Made by a program: the position numbers and the translations under genes | Assembly: GCA_020747065.1 (NCBI GenBank) | Contig: JAGMVK010000016.1 | Location: forward strand, 1,240,001 to 1,304,000 | Direction: 5' to 3' | Length of the DNA: 64,000 bases | Source of the DNA: Cadophora sp. MPI-SDFR-AT-0126 | Lineage: Eukaryota; Ascomycota; Leotiomycetes; Helotiales; Ploettnerulaceae | In this document: in pieces, positions 41,173 through 52,495 of the stretch | Layout: each line of letters starts with the position of its first letter | How positions within the stretch are numbered: position 1 is the first letter of the stretch | The notes under the pieces: model-generated | Seen by the model: only the letters and a program-made list of their open reading frames with translations | Told to the model about the DNA's origin: nothing | Databases searched by the model: none

Positions 41173-42209
41173 ATGAACCATAGTATGGCAGTGGACGCAA
41201 AGGAGCGCAAAAGACAACAAAATCGCATTGCGCAGCGTACCTATCGTGAGAATGTTCCCAACCTCTCCCTAACAAGGACTACATAACTCACCAAAGATTT
41301 CAAGGTCAAAATCAGAAACAGCGAATACGGGCTCTAGAAAGAGCATTAGAGGGAAACTTAGCCCAATCATCTATCCAAAACGAGACACCTTCGTCTTCCT
41401 CTACCAACCCCGCGATATTCGGCCCTGATGACCATACCACCGACCCCCTTTGGGGCTTCCCTATGAACGACAATTTGCAATCAAGCAATTCAAGCGTGGA
41501 TTTTTCGCATATGATTGACTTGAGCATCTCACAAATTGAACCTCCAATAGACAAAGTAAGTCACTCATATTTCCGTTCAAAGTATTAAACCATTTCCGAA
41601 TGCTTGTACAATAAAACGTATCCCTGATTGAGGAATTTGGAGTTCTCCTGAATTCATTCCTCGTTCATTTTCTATTGGCTACGAGATAAACACTTTGAAT
41701 CCGCCGGATGAAAGTGAATAATTCCACCAGATCTGGGCTAACTTTTGCTTATTTTGGGACCCTTCTAGCACACACACGATCTTCCGCCAGGTTTCCCCGC
41801 CCTCCAGGAACCTCATCGGAGTCGAGGCCGAGCGGCTCTCCATCGTGCAGTCTGCAACAAGAACGAGTCCATGGTTCGGCTTCTCTTGGAGCAAGGAGCC
41901 GAATTTGGAAGGCAAGACCATAATGGGCAAACTGCATTGCACCTTGCAGTTGAGGGTGGGCAAGATGGTCTGGTTAAACTTTTACTAGAAGGAAACGATT
42001 CGAATGTCAAAGATTCGATGGGGCGCACGGCATTATTTTGTGCTGTTAAGGCTGGTAATGATGCTGTGACAAAATTACTTTTGGATGCCTTGATTGATGT
42101 GAATTGCAAGGACTCTATGGGCGAGACTGCTCTCCACGTGGCGGTTGAGAATGGATCTGAGTCGTCAACCCTTCTTCTTCTGAGATACGGTGCTGATATC
42201 GATGCCTAA
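41173..42209 (+). CDS. bANK transcription factor (basic region plus ankyrin repeats, ToxE-like), 254 aa
   Basis: Three exons (41173-41245, 41305-41555, 41769-42209) close in frame. The first intron lies inside the basic region and yields ERKRQQNRIAQRTYRQNQKQ, a fungal bZIP-type basic DNA-binding region. No leucine zipper follows; instead come a Ser/Thr-rich linker and, in exon 3, about four ankyrin repeats (AALHRAV...VRLLLEQGA, TALHLAVEGG..., TALFCAVKAG..., TALHVAVENG...LLLLRYGADI). A basic region without a zipper followed by C-terminal ankyrins is the bANK layout of ToxE, the HC-toxin pathway regulator of Cochliobolus. Position and layout make it the best candidate for the cluster regulator. 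The second intron (213 bp) is long and could hide a small exon. Confidence 0.78.
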
Positions 42210-43035
42210 ATAATTGAAGTTCTAAGATACAAGGGAAAGGATGAAATGAAGCACGGAGAAAAGATTACCTCACTTCTCTCAGGGCTGTATCTTCGGGTAA
42301 TTCTAGCCCACAATTAAAAGTTCAAATGGCGCTTGTCAAATATACTATTTAAGTTACAGCTTTCAAATGGCACCCAAACTTCCCCGCAAAGTTAAGCGGA
42401 GTATCTCTCATACCAATTGCCATATCCATTTCAGACCTTGGGCCTCGCAAATAACACCGCATTTGAGGGTAATGCGGACATTTTTAGGATGATGCAAGGC
42501 AGAATGCATGTCCAAGATGTTGACGGGGAAGAAAGAAAGTAAAAATTAATACGAAATATCATAGCAGCCGTTCAATTAAGTGCGACGCCCAGAGTCTCAA
42601 CAGTGACTGTGCTCGTACAAGTTCAAGCTAGTAACTCAATCCATTCACAGTAGTTCTCATGATACCAGATGTGTTCCGTCGAGTCTGATAAAGCCCATTA
42701 AGGTAAATCATCCTTCCAGTGACGACCAAACTAACTTTACAGGCCCTTCAAAGCAGGAGTTTAACGGCCAATCATCAGCTAAGAAAAGCTACTATCTTCT
42801 AGAAAAGAATGTAGTCAGTGTCGAGTGCATAGTTGAAGAACTCTCTGCGGAACGAATTACGGCGGAACGAATTACGGCGGAACGAATTAAGTTACTGCTT
42901 CCCACGGCACCGACAGAAATGCCTGCATTGATAGCAAGTAAGACCTTCCAAAGGCTTTCCTGGGGAACAAGACGTAGTGGGAAGACTACGATATGAATGT
43001 GTACTTTTGATCCAGGAGTCAAAATTGTATCCTCA
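42210..43035. other. Convergent intergenic region with a short tandem repeat
   Basis: The stretch separates the bANK gene (plus) from the asaB-like gene (minus). Apart from three near-identical 15-bp units at 42847-42890 nothing was seen. Confidence 0.45.
42847..42890 (+). repeat. 3 x 15-bp tandem repeat
   Basis: The unit GGCGGAACGAATTAC is repeated three times head to tail; the first copy lacks one base and the last ends in ATTAA. Confidence 0.85.
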
Positions 43036-44141
43036 CTACTTGCTATTGTTCTCATAAAATACAAAGGCTCTAACTTCAACACTTCTTCTTGCGTAATTGT
43101 CTTGCTCAGCCTCGTCCACGAAGGCACTGTGCGGAACCTGCCCGAAACAAACTGCTTCCTCACGACTATCATACTGCTTAAACAGCACCACCTCATCTGG
43201 AGTCTGAGCATACTTGTAATACCAACAGTGGTCGGGGTTCCACCTCACGGCAACATTCGACCCTCGTCGGCCTTCAGGTAGACTGATCTGAAGATCCACA
43301 AAGTCTTCCGCAGACACGGAATTGAGACCTACGACGGCGAGAGGGTCTTTGTAAATTGTTTCGATTGGACGCCAGACCTAAGAAGTTGCATTAGTTTGGC
43401 TATTTGGGCTACACAGATGTCGATGTCTAATGGGATACTCGGCCACATACGTTGATGACTTGAAAGTGAGACCTCAAAAGTCGTTCAGCTTCTTCGGCAG
43501 GAAATCTGTAGCGAACGTGCTCCTCTATTTGTGAAGGCACCTGATCTACATGTGCCTTGTAGACTTGTTGTCGCCCTTGAACTTTGACTGGCCTCGGCTG
43601 CGCCTCGGATCCCTGACTAACACGCGTTAAATGGTTGAAAACGTGGACGTAGGATGCACCAGTACTATTACCAACGATTGATTAGCGTTTGATATCCTTT
43701 GAACTAATTTACATTGCAGACTTACAGTTGTTTGATGATCTCCGCAATCTCTGAGTAATACACTGTCTCGACTAAATCTTGATGCTCCCAATCACAAATA
43801 TTAAGTTTGGTCGGCCTTATGTGGTACTCAAACCCGTGTTTGTTGAAAGTAAAAGAGTTTTCTCGTCCAGTGACATCGTTGACGGTACAGATGATGGCTT
43901 CATCCAAAGCACCATAGCCATTGGCAGTCCTACATCAGACCAAGGTATCAGCCTGTATGTCACGTGTGACTGATACCAATATTTACGCAATATTAGCCCC
44001 CAAGTTCAGCGTCTCTTGAGAGATAGAGCGGTTCAAGTAATGAAAAACGGCTCGAACGTCACGCCTCGGCGGAGCTGGAAGCCCACTGTTAAGGACGGCG
44101 CTTAGGTTCGATGTGGCCTGCAGAAATGGAGCGGCACTCAT
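43036..44141 (-). CDS. asaB/GA4-desaturase-type hydroxylase-desaturase, 304 aa
   Basis: Four minus-strand exons (44141-43987, 43929-43726, 43664-43451, 43377-43036) with introns of 57-73 bp close in frame. Diagnostic pieces are RAVFHYLNR near the start, YVHVFNHLTR, RYRFPAEEAERLL, VWRPIETIYKDPLAVV, the HCWYYKYAQTPDEVVLFKQY segment with DSRE, VPHSAF and RSVEVRAFVFYE. This is the fungal family of AsaB/CmcJ-like iron-dependent hydroxylases or desaturases that recurs in secondary-metabolite clusters. It is divergently transcribed from the Zn2Cys6 regulator. A tailoring role on the peptide or on a separate small metabolite is inferred. Confidence 0.85.
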
Positions 44142-44654
44142 AGCTAGCTCTGTGATATACAAGGAAATCACTTCTCTCGACGCAAGGCTCCCCGTTTGTT
44201 GTGTGCAATTTATTCAATCGCGGATTTGCTTGTCCACTTGTAGTGTGTGGAGGTGGCAGATGCATCTGTTCAGTTTTTCTCGTACTCGTACTCGCTCTCG
44301 TCAGCCCCTGGCGTATTTACTGCCTGAGACAGCATCCTGCGGCATAGCATCGGAGAGAAAGACCATCTCGGTCGACAGATGTCTGGCTCCCTTGTTTCAG
44401 CGATCGGCGTGCGTCTATTTCTTCGCCCGGTGGCTTAGCGGACAGTGAAACAATGGGTGCTTGCTGCCCTCGCTCTTGCTCTCGCTCTCGTTTACGTATT
44501 CGCGTGGTGGTCCTCGTTCCAAGGTGTCTCGGAATTCGTAATCTCTTATTTGCACCACACCCCTCTACAAAACTGTCTGCAGAGACCTGCCGCTCTTTGC
44601 ATATCGATAACTTTCCCCCTACTCGTTAGCGAAACGTCACCGTAGGTTACGAGA
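44142..44654. promoter_or_regulatory. Divergent promoter, asaB-like gene / Zn2Cys6 regulator
   Basis: The 513 bp lie between ATG 44141 (minus) and ATG 44655 (plus) and contain repeated CTCG/CTCTCG words near 44280-44310 and 44465-44495. The divergent arrangement suggests that the regulator controls its neighbour. Confidence 0.5.
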
Positions 44655-46079
44655 ATGCCGCCTCGAAAACCGCACAACAAGTCCCGTGCGGGGTGCGACA
44701 CGTGCAAAAAAAGGCGGGTTAAGGTATATATTCAAAATTTCGCCACCTGCAATACTATTGCTAACATTCTAAGTGTGATGAACGAGGGCCGCCGTGTACA
44801 AGATGCGTCACGCGTGGAGCAGAATGTCATTTCTCAGCACGTACGCCAAAAGCTCTAGGCCGGTCGCCCGAGGATCTCACGATCACTGAAAACGCTGCCT
44901 CGATCTCCAAAACTTCTGAAAACCCGCCTAAGGGCCGCAGTGATACGGATCATCCTTTACCCACCTTGAATGCCCTGACTCATCCTCGCAGCCCAGGTCA
45001 ATCTTTTGGTCATGTTGAAGTACCCGGTGCACCAATAAGGCTGCTCGAATTAGAGCTTCTGCATCATTTCTCTACCAAAACGTACCAAGGTCTCTCTTTG
45101 TTAGGCCCAGATCAAGAAATTTGGCAGGTTTTCGCAGTGGAACAGGCTTTGAAGTTCGAATTTCTCATGAAAGAGATCTTTGCCTTAGCGGCACTTCACA
45201 AAGCTACCGAGATGCCCGAGTCAAGATCCAAGTACGTCAATCTCGCACTGGAATGGAAGAATGAGGCACTTGTACTATCTCATGATGCGCTTCAAAATAT
45301 AAGCCAGGAAAATAGCGACGCCATTTTCATGTTCTCAATTATGACTATGATATTTGCAATCGTTCCACCCTTGTCAGTCCCTGGAATTACTTGGAAGAGC
45401 CCACTGGAAAATCTTCTCGTTCTTTTTGAGTTCCAAAAAGGGACAGCTTCTCTCGCAGGTAAGTCTTTTCGTGAATAGCCCTTAAGGAGTGGAAGCTGCA
45501 TTGATCTCGACCTCCGCCAAACGCTATGCCCTTCATATTTGTGTTACTATGTAGCTTCAATGTACTGATTTAATATTTGAAACAATAGAAGTTTGTAGAC
45601 ATTGGCTCGAAACGGGCTCGTTCCGATGGATATTCGAATCAAAAACGCCGGAACAGCCGCCAGAGCCCAGTGAAAATTTCAGTGCCGCCATCATCCGCCT
45701 TGCACAGCTCAACGAAAACTACACCAACGCTTCTGCTGATGATTCCGGCATATTCTCCAAGGCAATCAGTAGTCTCTCGTTCTGCTCCGTGGGAAATCGT
45801 GGCCGTGTTCTGGCGTGGCTCGCAATGGCTGGTCAAGAGTTTTTGTCTAAGCTGAACGAAGATAACCCTATGGCGTTACTGATCTTGATTCATTGGGCTG
45901 TGCTGCTGGAGACATTGAATGACTTATGGTGGGCAAAAAATGCGGGCACACTGTTGGTTAAGAATTTGATCACGGTCTTGGAAAGGGTGGCTTTGAACTC
46001 GAGAGCCCGACCTCCACCAGGCTGGGCAGAAGCTGTGGGATGGGCAAGATGGGAAGCTGGGGTTGGAGCGTACAGCTAA
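44655..46079 (+). CDS. Zn2Cys6 transcription factor, 414 aa
   Basis: Three exons (44655-44723, 44774-45458, 45589-46079) close in frame. The binuclear zinc cluster is built across the first intron: RAGCDTCKKRRVK then CDERGPPCTRCVTRGAEC, the full six-cysteine C-x2-C-x6-C pattern. The rest is the helical fungal-specific regulatory domain (LLELELLHHFSTKT..., FALAALHKATE), at the short end for the class. The type with LLHHFSTKTYQGLS is often labelled Upc2/sterol-regulatory-like. It is a probable nuclear activator or repressor, possibly of the divergent asaB-like gene and the RTA1 gene downstream. Confidence 0.9.
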
Positions 46080-46639
46080 GACAGAACGAGGCAGTGATGA
46101 AATATCTTGTACATAGACTTTCGACCCCATGACTCGCCTTGCGACACGGTCCAAGTTTTAATGCTAGTCCCGACGACCCAAAAACCCTTCTTCAGAACTC
46201 AGGAGTCAATGTATCAGACGTCCAGGTATGATCTTTCCAGTATCTGATCCGGTTTTGTATTCAGCCCGACATGACAAGCTTAAATAATGCCCGAATAGTA
46301 TGCGAGGCTAATTGGAGCTATGAAAAGTATTGAACGACAAACGAGAAGAGAGGTTCATAAACGAGAGAAGACCTGCACAAACAAGGGCGATTGACGAGAA
46401 CGACACCTCTAAACGAGAACGAGCCAGCCATCGGCTTTTAATAAGTTAGCAAGAAGTCGCCACCGACAACGATAACGACAACGAGCAGACCCGCGCTATA
46501 GATAGTTTCCCAAGTAACACAGATATCGAGAAGAAGTCGCAGTACATATACTGCAACCGGGCACAGGTTTTGTTTTCAAATCACAGACCTACTTCCCACT
46601 TCAATCACAATCTTTCTATTCCCTTATTCCCCGTCCATC
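46080..46639. promoter_or_regulatory. Promoter region of the RTA1-like gene with repeated AACGAGA words
   Basis: Between about 46325 and 46490 the words AAACGAGA, GACGAGAACGA, AACGAGAACGAG and CAACGATAACGACAACGAG recur at least seven times. Such a cluster could be binding sites for a regulator or simple-sequence drift. No gene was seen. Confidence 0.45.
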
Positions 46640-47597
46640 ATGGCCACAACCACTGATTTGTTTGAATATACGCCATCCGTGAGCGCTGCAGTCATCTTTG
46701 CCATTCTATTTGGTATCGCTTTATTCACCCATACATACCAGCTGTTTCGCACGTGTACATGGTTTATGTTTGCATTTCTCGTTGGTGGTCTCTGTGAGTA
46801 ACAGCACACCTTCTCCCTTGAACATAACTCTAACAAGTGGCATCTATAGTTGAATTCGCTGGCTACATCGCCAGAGTGTTCAGCGCAAAGCAATCCCCAA
46901 ACTTCACAATCGGTCCCTTCATCATACAGCACCTAGTTCTCCTCGTTGCGCCAGCTCTATTCGCAGCAAGCATTTACATGGAACTTGGTCGCATAATTAT
47001 CCTCGTTCATGGTGAAAAGAAGTCAATTATCTCGCAGAGATGGCTCACCAAGATTTTTGTCGGTGGTGATGTCCTGACATTCTTAATGCAGGTTGTTGGT
47101 GAGTTCATACCGTTCTGATGGCCCTCTTCCGTTTACAGCTCTAACCAACCTGCTCAATAGGCGCCGGAAACATGGCGGGTCATTCAGCAGAGGCTATAAA
47201 TCGTGGTCAGACTATCATTCTTATTGGCCTCGTTGCGCAAATCGTCATCTTTGCGTTTTTCGTGCTTACAGCTAGCACCTTCCACCTTCGACTTCGCCGT
47301 GCGCCAACGCAGAAGCTCCTCACCGACTCTATCCCCTGGGAGAAACACATGTGGGCTCTGTATGGTTGCAGCATGTTGATCTTGATTCGATGCGTATTCA
47401 GGTTGATTGAATATGCACAGGGCAGGACCGGATTCTTCATGTCGAAAGAGGTGTTCATGTACTTGTTCGACTCAGTCTTGATGTTGGGCGTGATGGTCTT
47501 CCTCGCGATTGTGCATCCTAGCGAGATCAATGCTTTAATCAAAGGGGGCGAATCGAAGGCCATCAAGAAGGTGGTTTTCGTTTACAACATGGTCTGA
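46640..47597 (+). CDS. RTA1-like seven-helix membrane protein, 279 aa
   Basis: Three exons (46640-46793, 46850-47098, 47161-47597) with introns of 56 and 62 bp close in frame. About seven hydrophobic helices are visible. The RTA1 signatures are GYIARVFSA near helix 2, FIIQHLVLLVAPALFAASIYM, FVGGDVLTFLMQVVGAG, and IRCVFRLIEYAQG. The family (Rta1, Rsb1, lipid-translocating exporters) is linked to resistance to toxic lipids and drugs and sits in the plasma membrane. Beside biosynthetic genes it may give self-protection or export, but RTA1 genes are numerous in fungi and the link may be accidental. Confidence 0.9.
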
Positions 47598-49208
47598 GGG
47601 GTCACTGTCTTTGGGGAGAGGTACTTGCTGGTCAAGAATGCGAATTTCAGTCAAGTAAGTTGGAGTTGTTCGTGCGGGCGTACTGCACACATTGGTAATT
47701 TTTAGCATTTCAAGGCGTTCTCGATTGAATCGCGAATGAAATTAGCAGACAGCGGTCCAAATTAGATTATATCCTGATGAAGCAATACGAGAATAAGTTC
47801 AGAAACAACACAATCCTTTTATTAGGCTTCTTATCAATATAGACTATTTTCAAACTATTAAAACATTTACTCTAGCAATAATATAAGCAATCCTCCTAGT
47901 CACGACTGTGCCAACTTTACAGCTATATCGAAATCCTAGAGAAGGAGTCGCAGTAGCTGATTATCCAGGTCGTTCAAGATTCCAAACCCGATTCGAGGCG
48001 TGGACAATGGATTTACCTATCCGTTACTTCTGCAGAGGAGAAACACTGTGACGGCATAGCCTTGGGGTGGATACTGGATTTCAGGGCAATTTCCGCATGC
48101 CCGCCTAAGCGAGCCTGAGCGAGATGAAGCGAATCTCCCTGTATATTACCTCTACCTCTTTATACCTTCTTTATTACGTAGTTATAGATTTTAAGAGACT
48201 CTTATTATTGTTATATATCTCTTTGTTAATATATAAGATAGTTATTACACGTAATAGTTGTTTTTTTAGAATAAGATTGTAACGTTGAAAAGATAGAAGT
48301 GCTGGAAATAGGGGCCACTCACTGATCAGATGACATCATCTTCTTCACAGAGACAGAGCCGGCAGCCATCTGAGTCCCTAATACCAATACGGTAGGTTTT
48401 GACTTGCAGAAACTGGTGATATATAAGGAAGTTCGAATGGAGAAATTCCCAGTGAGTTCTAAATATAGCCAGAATAGGTTCTCCTGCCCCATTCGATTCG
48501 ACAGCATAGGATACCGGTTTTCCCACTTGTAGTAGGCATCTCCTTGCATTTTATGCCTTTCGGTGACGGTCTTTCGGTTGTGCAAGTACTTGCATCGAAA
48601 CCGAGTAACCTGTATTACTCCTGCTATGCCATTCGACCTCTCTACGCTCTTCCCCCAACATTTTCCAGGCCAAGTGGGCCCCACGGGAAAAGCTTCTTTG
48701 TATACGTGCGGGCCTTAAATATTTGCGGACTTCAGGTGTGATACAACCGCGTAGCTGAGAGTTGTTAGGCGAGGAAGGTTTACGGATCTTCAGAAGGCTC
48801 TATATTCCCCGGTCGTCGATGGAAGCTATCGCAGGTGACGAAGGGAGGCAGATTCGAAGCCACGATATTTGCATAGACAGACATTACTGACCTTTTTATA
48901 TGAGGCCAGGATAAATAACCTCTTACCCGCCTACTCCAACCTCACCAGAATCCTAGGGGTCTATCCCCCGCGAGCTCTTTCTTATATGAGGAGGGCTACC
49001 TGGTAACCGTGGCCCGCTGACCTCTTGAGCATTGATTATTCAATTTAGTGCTCAAAGTAAAGACTGATTGAACGAATATATGAAAGCATAATGATGGTAT
49101 GACTCGTCGACGACTCACGATGCCATGATGGCGTCGATGCCTTGGTTCCTGCCTGCCTTGGTGCGAGGTAGCAATGATTGCATATCGCGATTGCTCTAAC
49201 ACCTCCAT
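47598..49208. other. Intergenic region with an AT-rich patch
   Basis: Positions 47760-48300 are AT-rich with a GC-normal island at 47900-48150, resembling a solo LTR or other repeat relic, but I could not define ends or a target duplication. No credible gene was seen in the remainder. Confidence 0.35.
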
Positions 49209-50870
49209 TCAAGTCTCTACCAGCCGCAATTTGACCAACAAGGGCTTTTTATTCCACGTCACCCACACTTTCTGGTCCAGCCAGTCATCGACATTAGCCT
49301 GGAGTTCCAAGTCGAAGTGGAACAGTAACCTGGCCAGCGCCACGCGCATCTCAGCATACGCAAGGCTATTGCTCTTTTATCAGCAGCTGGTTCCCAGTCA
49401 CTACGTACGTGGTGTTTGCGATCATCCACAATTATTGGCAGAACTGTCGGCTCTAGGGGATATACGTAGGATCGCCAAATTTGGAGTTGGGAAATGCACT
49501 TACTTCTTCCCAATGCAGCCACGAGGGCCATATGAGAATGGCTGGTATACTTTTTTCTTATCTTTGTGGGAGTCAGGGTCACCCATCCATCGCTCGGGGA
49601 AGAAATTTTTGGGGTTAACAAAATTCCGTCCACATTGATTCGCTGCGAACTGGGACATGTACACCGAAGTCTGAGAGTCAAGTCAGCATTGCACGCAGAA
49701 CGATAGCAATTCTAACGGGCAGGAAATGAAGCTTGCCTTTGCTGGGATATAGTATTCGCCGATGGTCGCTCCGCCTGAAGGGACCAGACGCGGAAAGCCG
49801 GTCGGAACTGGAGGATAGATACGGAGGCCCTCGTTAATGACTGCATCTAGTGGGATATCGTCCAGGGCATCAAATGTCAAGTCCTTGTAACCCGAAAAAC
49901 GATGGCGAATTTCCTTCTTGAGCTTTTCCATGTATACCGAGTTGGTGCAAAGCAAATATGTGATGCCGGAGAGAGCAGTAGCGCTCGTCTCACTGCCTGC
50001 AATCAGGAACTGGATACAGTTGGAATCGAGTTCGTCCCGGGTCATACCCTTGCCTTTAACATCGTTATACTGAACAATCTGTGATATAAAGTCTGGACGA
50101 TCAACTTCGGAGTTGAGCCTCTCATCAACAGCGTCCCGCGAAAATTTAATGAATTGGGGTATCGTCTTCAGGGCCGATACGGGCACCATTTCCAGCCCTA
50201 ACATAGTGCTTAAGGTCCCGAGCATTGGCTGAAGATGTCTGACTCTCCCCTGTGCGCCGGCATGGAGCATGTTATCCACCATTTCGACGAACTGGTCGTT
50301 GCCTTTCGTTAAACAGTCGAATGATTTCCCAAATGTCAGATCCCCAATCACGTCGAGGGTCAAGCGATTGAACCACTTCACCAAGTCTACGACGCCATCA
50401 CTTCGAACCTGAACCTCTTTCTTCAAGCCATCGATGAAGAGGTCCATAGACGCCTGAATTAGCGGCTCTTGGTCCTTCAAGGCTTTGTTCGAGAAGGCGT
50501 GTGAGAGCAAGCGACGAAAGCGGGTATGGTCGGCGCCATCCGCCGCAATCATGGACGGGGGGTCAACTTTTGCAATCCAATACCGGTCTTTCAGGAACGT
50601 TTCGCTCTTCTTCGATCCTGCCCGAAAGCCGTATATTTCGTCCCACGCCACTTCGCCGCAGATGAAAGAGACCTCCCGAGGCGCCACGCGAACGACATCG
50701 CCGTACTTTTCGTGCAACTCTTGGACTTTCTTGTTAAATGTACCATCTGACAATAGTCTGCAGTAAAGGAAAGTACTACCGGCCCACCATGGACCCGGAA
50801 TGTGGCTCAAAGGCGAGAAGTATCGTTGGTAGACGAGATTGACGGCTCCGATCAGTACAATCGCTCCCAA
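49209..50870 (-). CDS. Cytochrome P450 (start unresolved), about 500 aa
   Basis: Three minus-strand exons (50870-49737, 49670-49504, 49365-49209) close in frame. The first intron (49671-49736) uses a GC donor (AAG|gcaagc), giving IPAK|TSVYMSQFAAN. The second (49366-49503) splits an Asn codon and restores GCIGKNLAYAEMR. Motifs are PLSHIPGPWW near the start, the I-helix AGSETSA, the ExxR of NEGLRIYPP, PERW, and the heme-binding FSYGPRGCIG. A membrane anchor (ILLGAIVLIGAVNLVYQRYF) precedes. No ATG is in frame at the 5' end, so the listed start is only the edge of the open frame: an upstream exon is missing from the model or a lesion exists there. It is probably ER-bound, and a tailoring oxidase if it belongs to the cluster. 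Confidence 0.85.
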
Positions 50871-51507
50871 GAGAATTACCTTTCCTGTTGGTAAGAATCA
50901 GTCATAAAGGCCTCGGATGACAGGTTACATACGGCGGTGAAGAACAGTCGTAACGGCGATATTTCTCGATAATTGGCAGCAAAATAATGATTTATCCGCT
51001 CCATTGAGGACACTATGACTGATGCATTTATATCCATCATGGACGAGGCTTGTGTGACATCAGTTTTATCAGGCGAATTCGCGCTGTAGTTCTGTTGGCC
51101 GGTCAAATTTTACCCGACTGCCTGCCTGCAACACACGAGATGTTCTACTTTAATGTATTTATTTATACCTTTCATAATTCGGAGCCAGCCAGCCTCCGAG
51201 GAAGGTTTCTAAAGGGTAACTTGTCTCCTTGTCAATGCGGAGCGTCGTTTTACCCCACCTCCACTTACATCCTGCCCCCACCGTTAGTGCAGGATAATCC
51301 AGTTAGCGGCATGGCGTGCGGCGATCACTCAATGGCCGCAGAGCTAGAAAATCTGCACGTCGACATCGGAAGTCTTAACTAGAAACATGGAGCCTAATAA
51401 AAACGGCGATAGGAACTATGAAAGACGAACACGAGAACTTTGTCGAGACTAGGATTATTTGTTTGGTTCGAGGGCAGCCTGCCACTCCAAAATACGTGGG
51501 CAGAATG
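50871..51507. other. Region upstream of the P450 with a possible first exon
   Basis: A minus-strand frame starting near 51000 (MERINHYFAANYRE...) looks like a plausible P450 N-terminus, with a GTATGT donor, but its phase does not match the main exon. Nothing else was recognised. Confidence 0.35.
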
Positions 51508-51770
51508 AAAGCGGCGAGACAATCGTTTGGGCCTATTGATCGGCCGTCCTTGTAGCAAGTCCCCATCCCGTCGGTCGGTCCGGAAGATGTCCCGGTCAAA
51601 GTGAAGGCAACAAGCTTGACATTGCGAGTGTTGAACGCACGCAAGTATGACTACTACTCGCATCTTCCACAGACACTCGGCAGGGACGTTGCACGGGAAA
51701 TTGTGGAGGTGGGATCGAGTGTGACCATACATGGCGTCAGTGAGCAAGCGGAAGCATCCCCACTTCGACC
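51508..51770 (+). pseudogene. Fragment of an MDR (zinc alcohol dehydrogenase-like) oxidoreductase
   Basis: On the plus strand, MKAARQSFGPIDRPSL, an in-frame TAG (51553-51555), then PSVGPEDVPVKVKATSLTLR and LPQTLGRDVAREIVEVGSSV reproduce the N-terminal GroES-like region of MDR reductases (VGPEDVLVKVKATxL...GRDxAGEIVEVGSxV). The downstream half degenerates and no nucleotide-binding domain follows. It is a relic. Confidence 0.5.
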
Positions 51771-52035
51771 CATCCTATCGAAGTCTTCTGACGTACTTTC
51801 CGTCGATCCCAGCAGGTGCTTCGACTGGAGCGATCTTTATGTTCTAGGTAGACTCCGTAGCAGTTTGAAGGGACGTTGTTTAAGAGCGTAGGGCGTGTTT
51901 TTGGCGTTCGGTTGCGCTACAAGGCGACGTGAATGATGAGGATATATTCCTTGATGTTATGATTGGGGATGAGCCGAAATAAGAACCTGGGATTTGGAAA
52001 AAGAGTGTAGTATAGCATCAAATGGAAAATACTAA
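51771..52035. other. Intergenic region, nothing recognised
   Basis: No gene or repeat was seen. The MDR relic's frame stays open to about 51891 but loses its similarity. Confidence 0.35.
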
Positions 52036-52431
52036 ATGTCAGATTCAGACCTTGATAAGAAGTTGGTATATCTTGCTTATCGCGACATTTTCAAAGATAA
52101 ACTCGCAAAGCTGAGGAAGCGGAATAAGATACGTAATGTGATGGAGAAGCACGAAGATCACCTCTACCATACGCAACTCGCCGGCTCAATGGATTCGGAG
52201 AAATTATGCAGGATTCTGGGAGATCTTCTAATAGCACATTTATTCGAATCAGAGTCGGTAGCTAGGACTGCTTTTCCAACACTCTTCTTTCCCAGGGAGC
52301 TTGGAAACGATACAGCCTTGGTTGTAAAGTGCGCGGAGGACGGTTTCAAGAGCAACTGCTGTGTGGCTCCGGCTTTGGCCAGTCGATTCTTCTTTGTGTC
52401 CTTCTTCGGTGGGCTAGGCAACTTGCTGTAG
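52036..52431 (+). CDS. Hypothetical protein, 131 aa
   Basis: An ATG-initiated frame with a charged helical N-terminal half (DLDKKLVYLAYRDIFKDKLA, KLRKRNKIRNVMEKHEDHLY) and a more hydrophobic C-terminal half. I do not recognise it. It lies at the edge of the RIP desert next to a dead gene, so it may itself be a fragment. Confidence 0.3.
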   Translation: MSDSDLDKKLVYLAYRDIFKDKLAKLRKRNKIRNVMEKHEDHLYHTQLAGSMDSEKLCRILGDLLIAHLFESESVARTAFPTLFFPRELGNDTALVVKCAEDGFKSNCCVAPALASRFFFVSFFGGLGNLL

Positions 52432-52495
52432 TATTCTATGGAGTAAAGCTATAGCCGCCGATACGCTAGATCTCAATCCTCTACATAAGGCGGGG

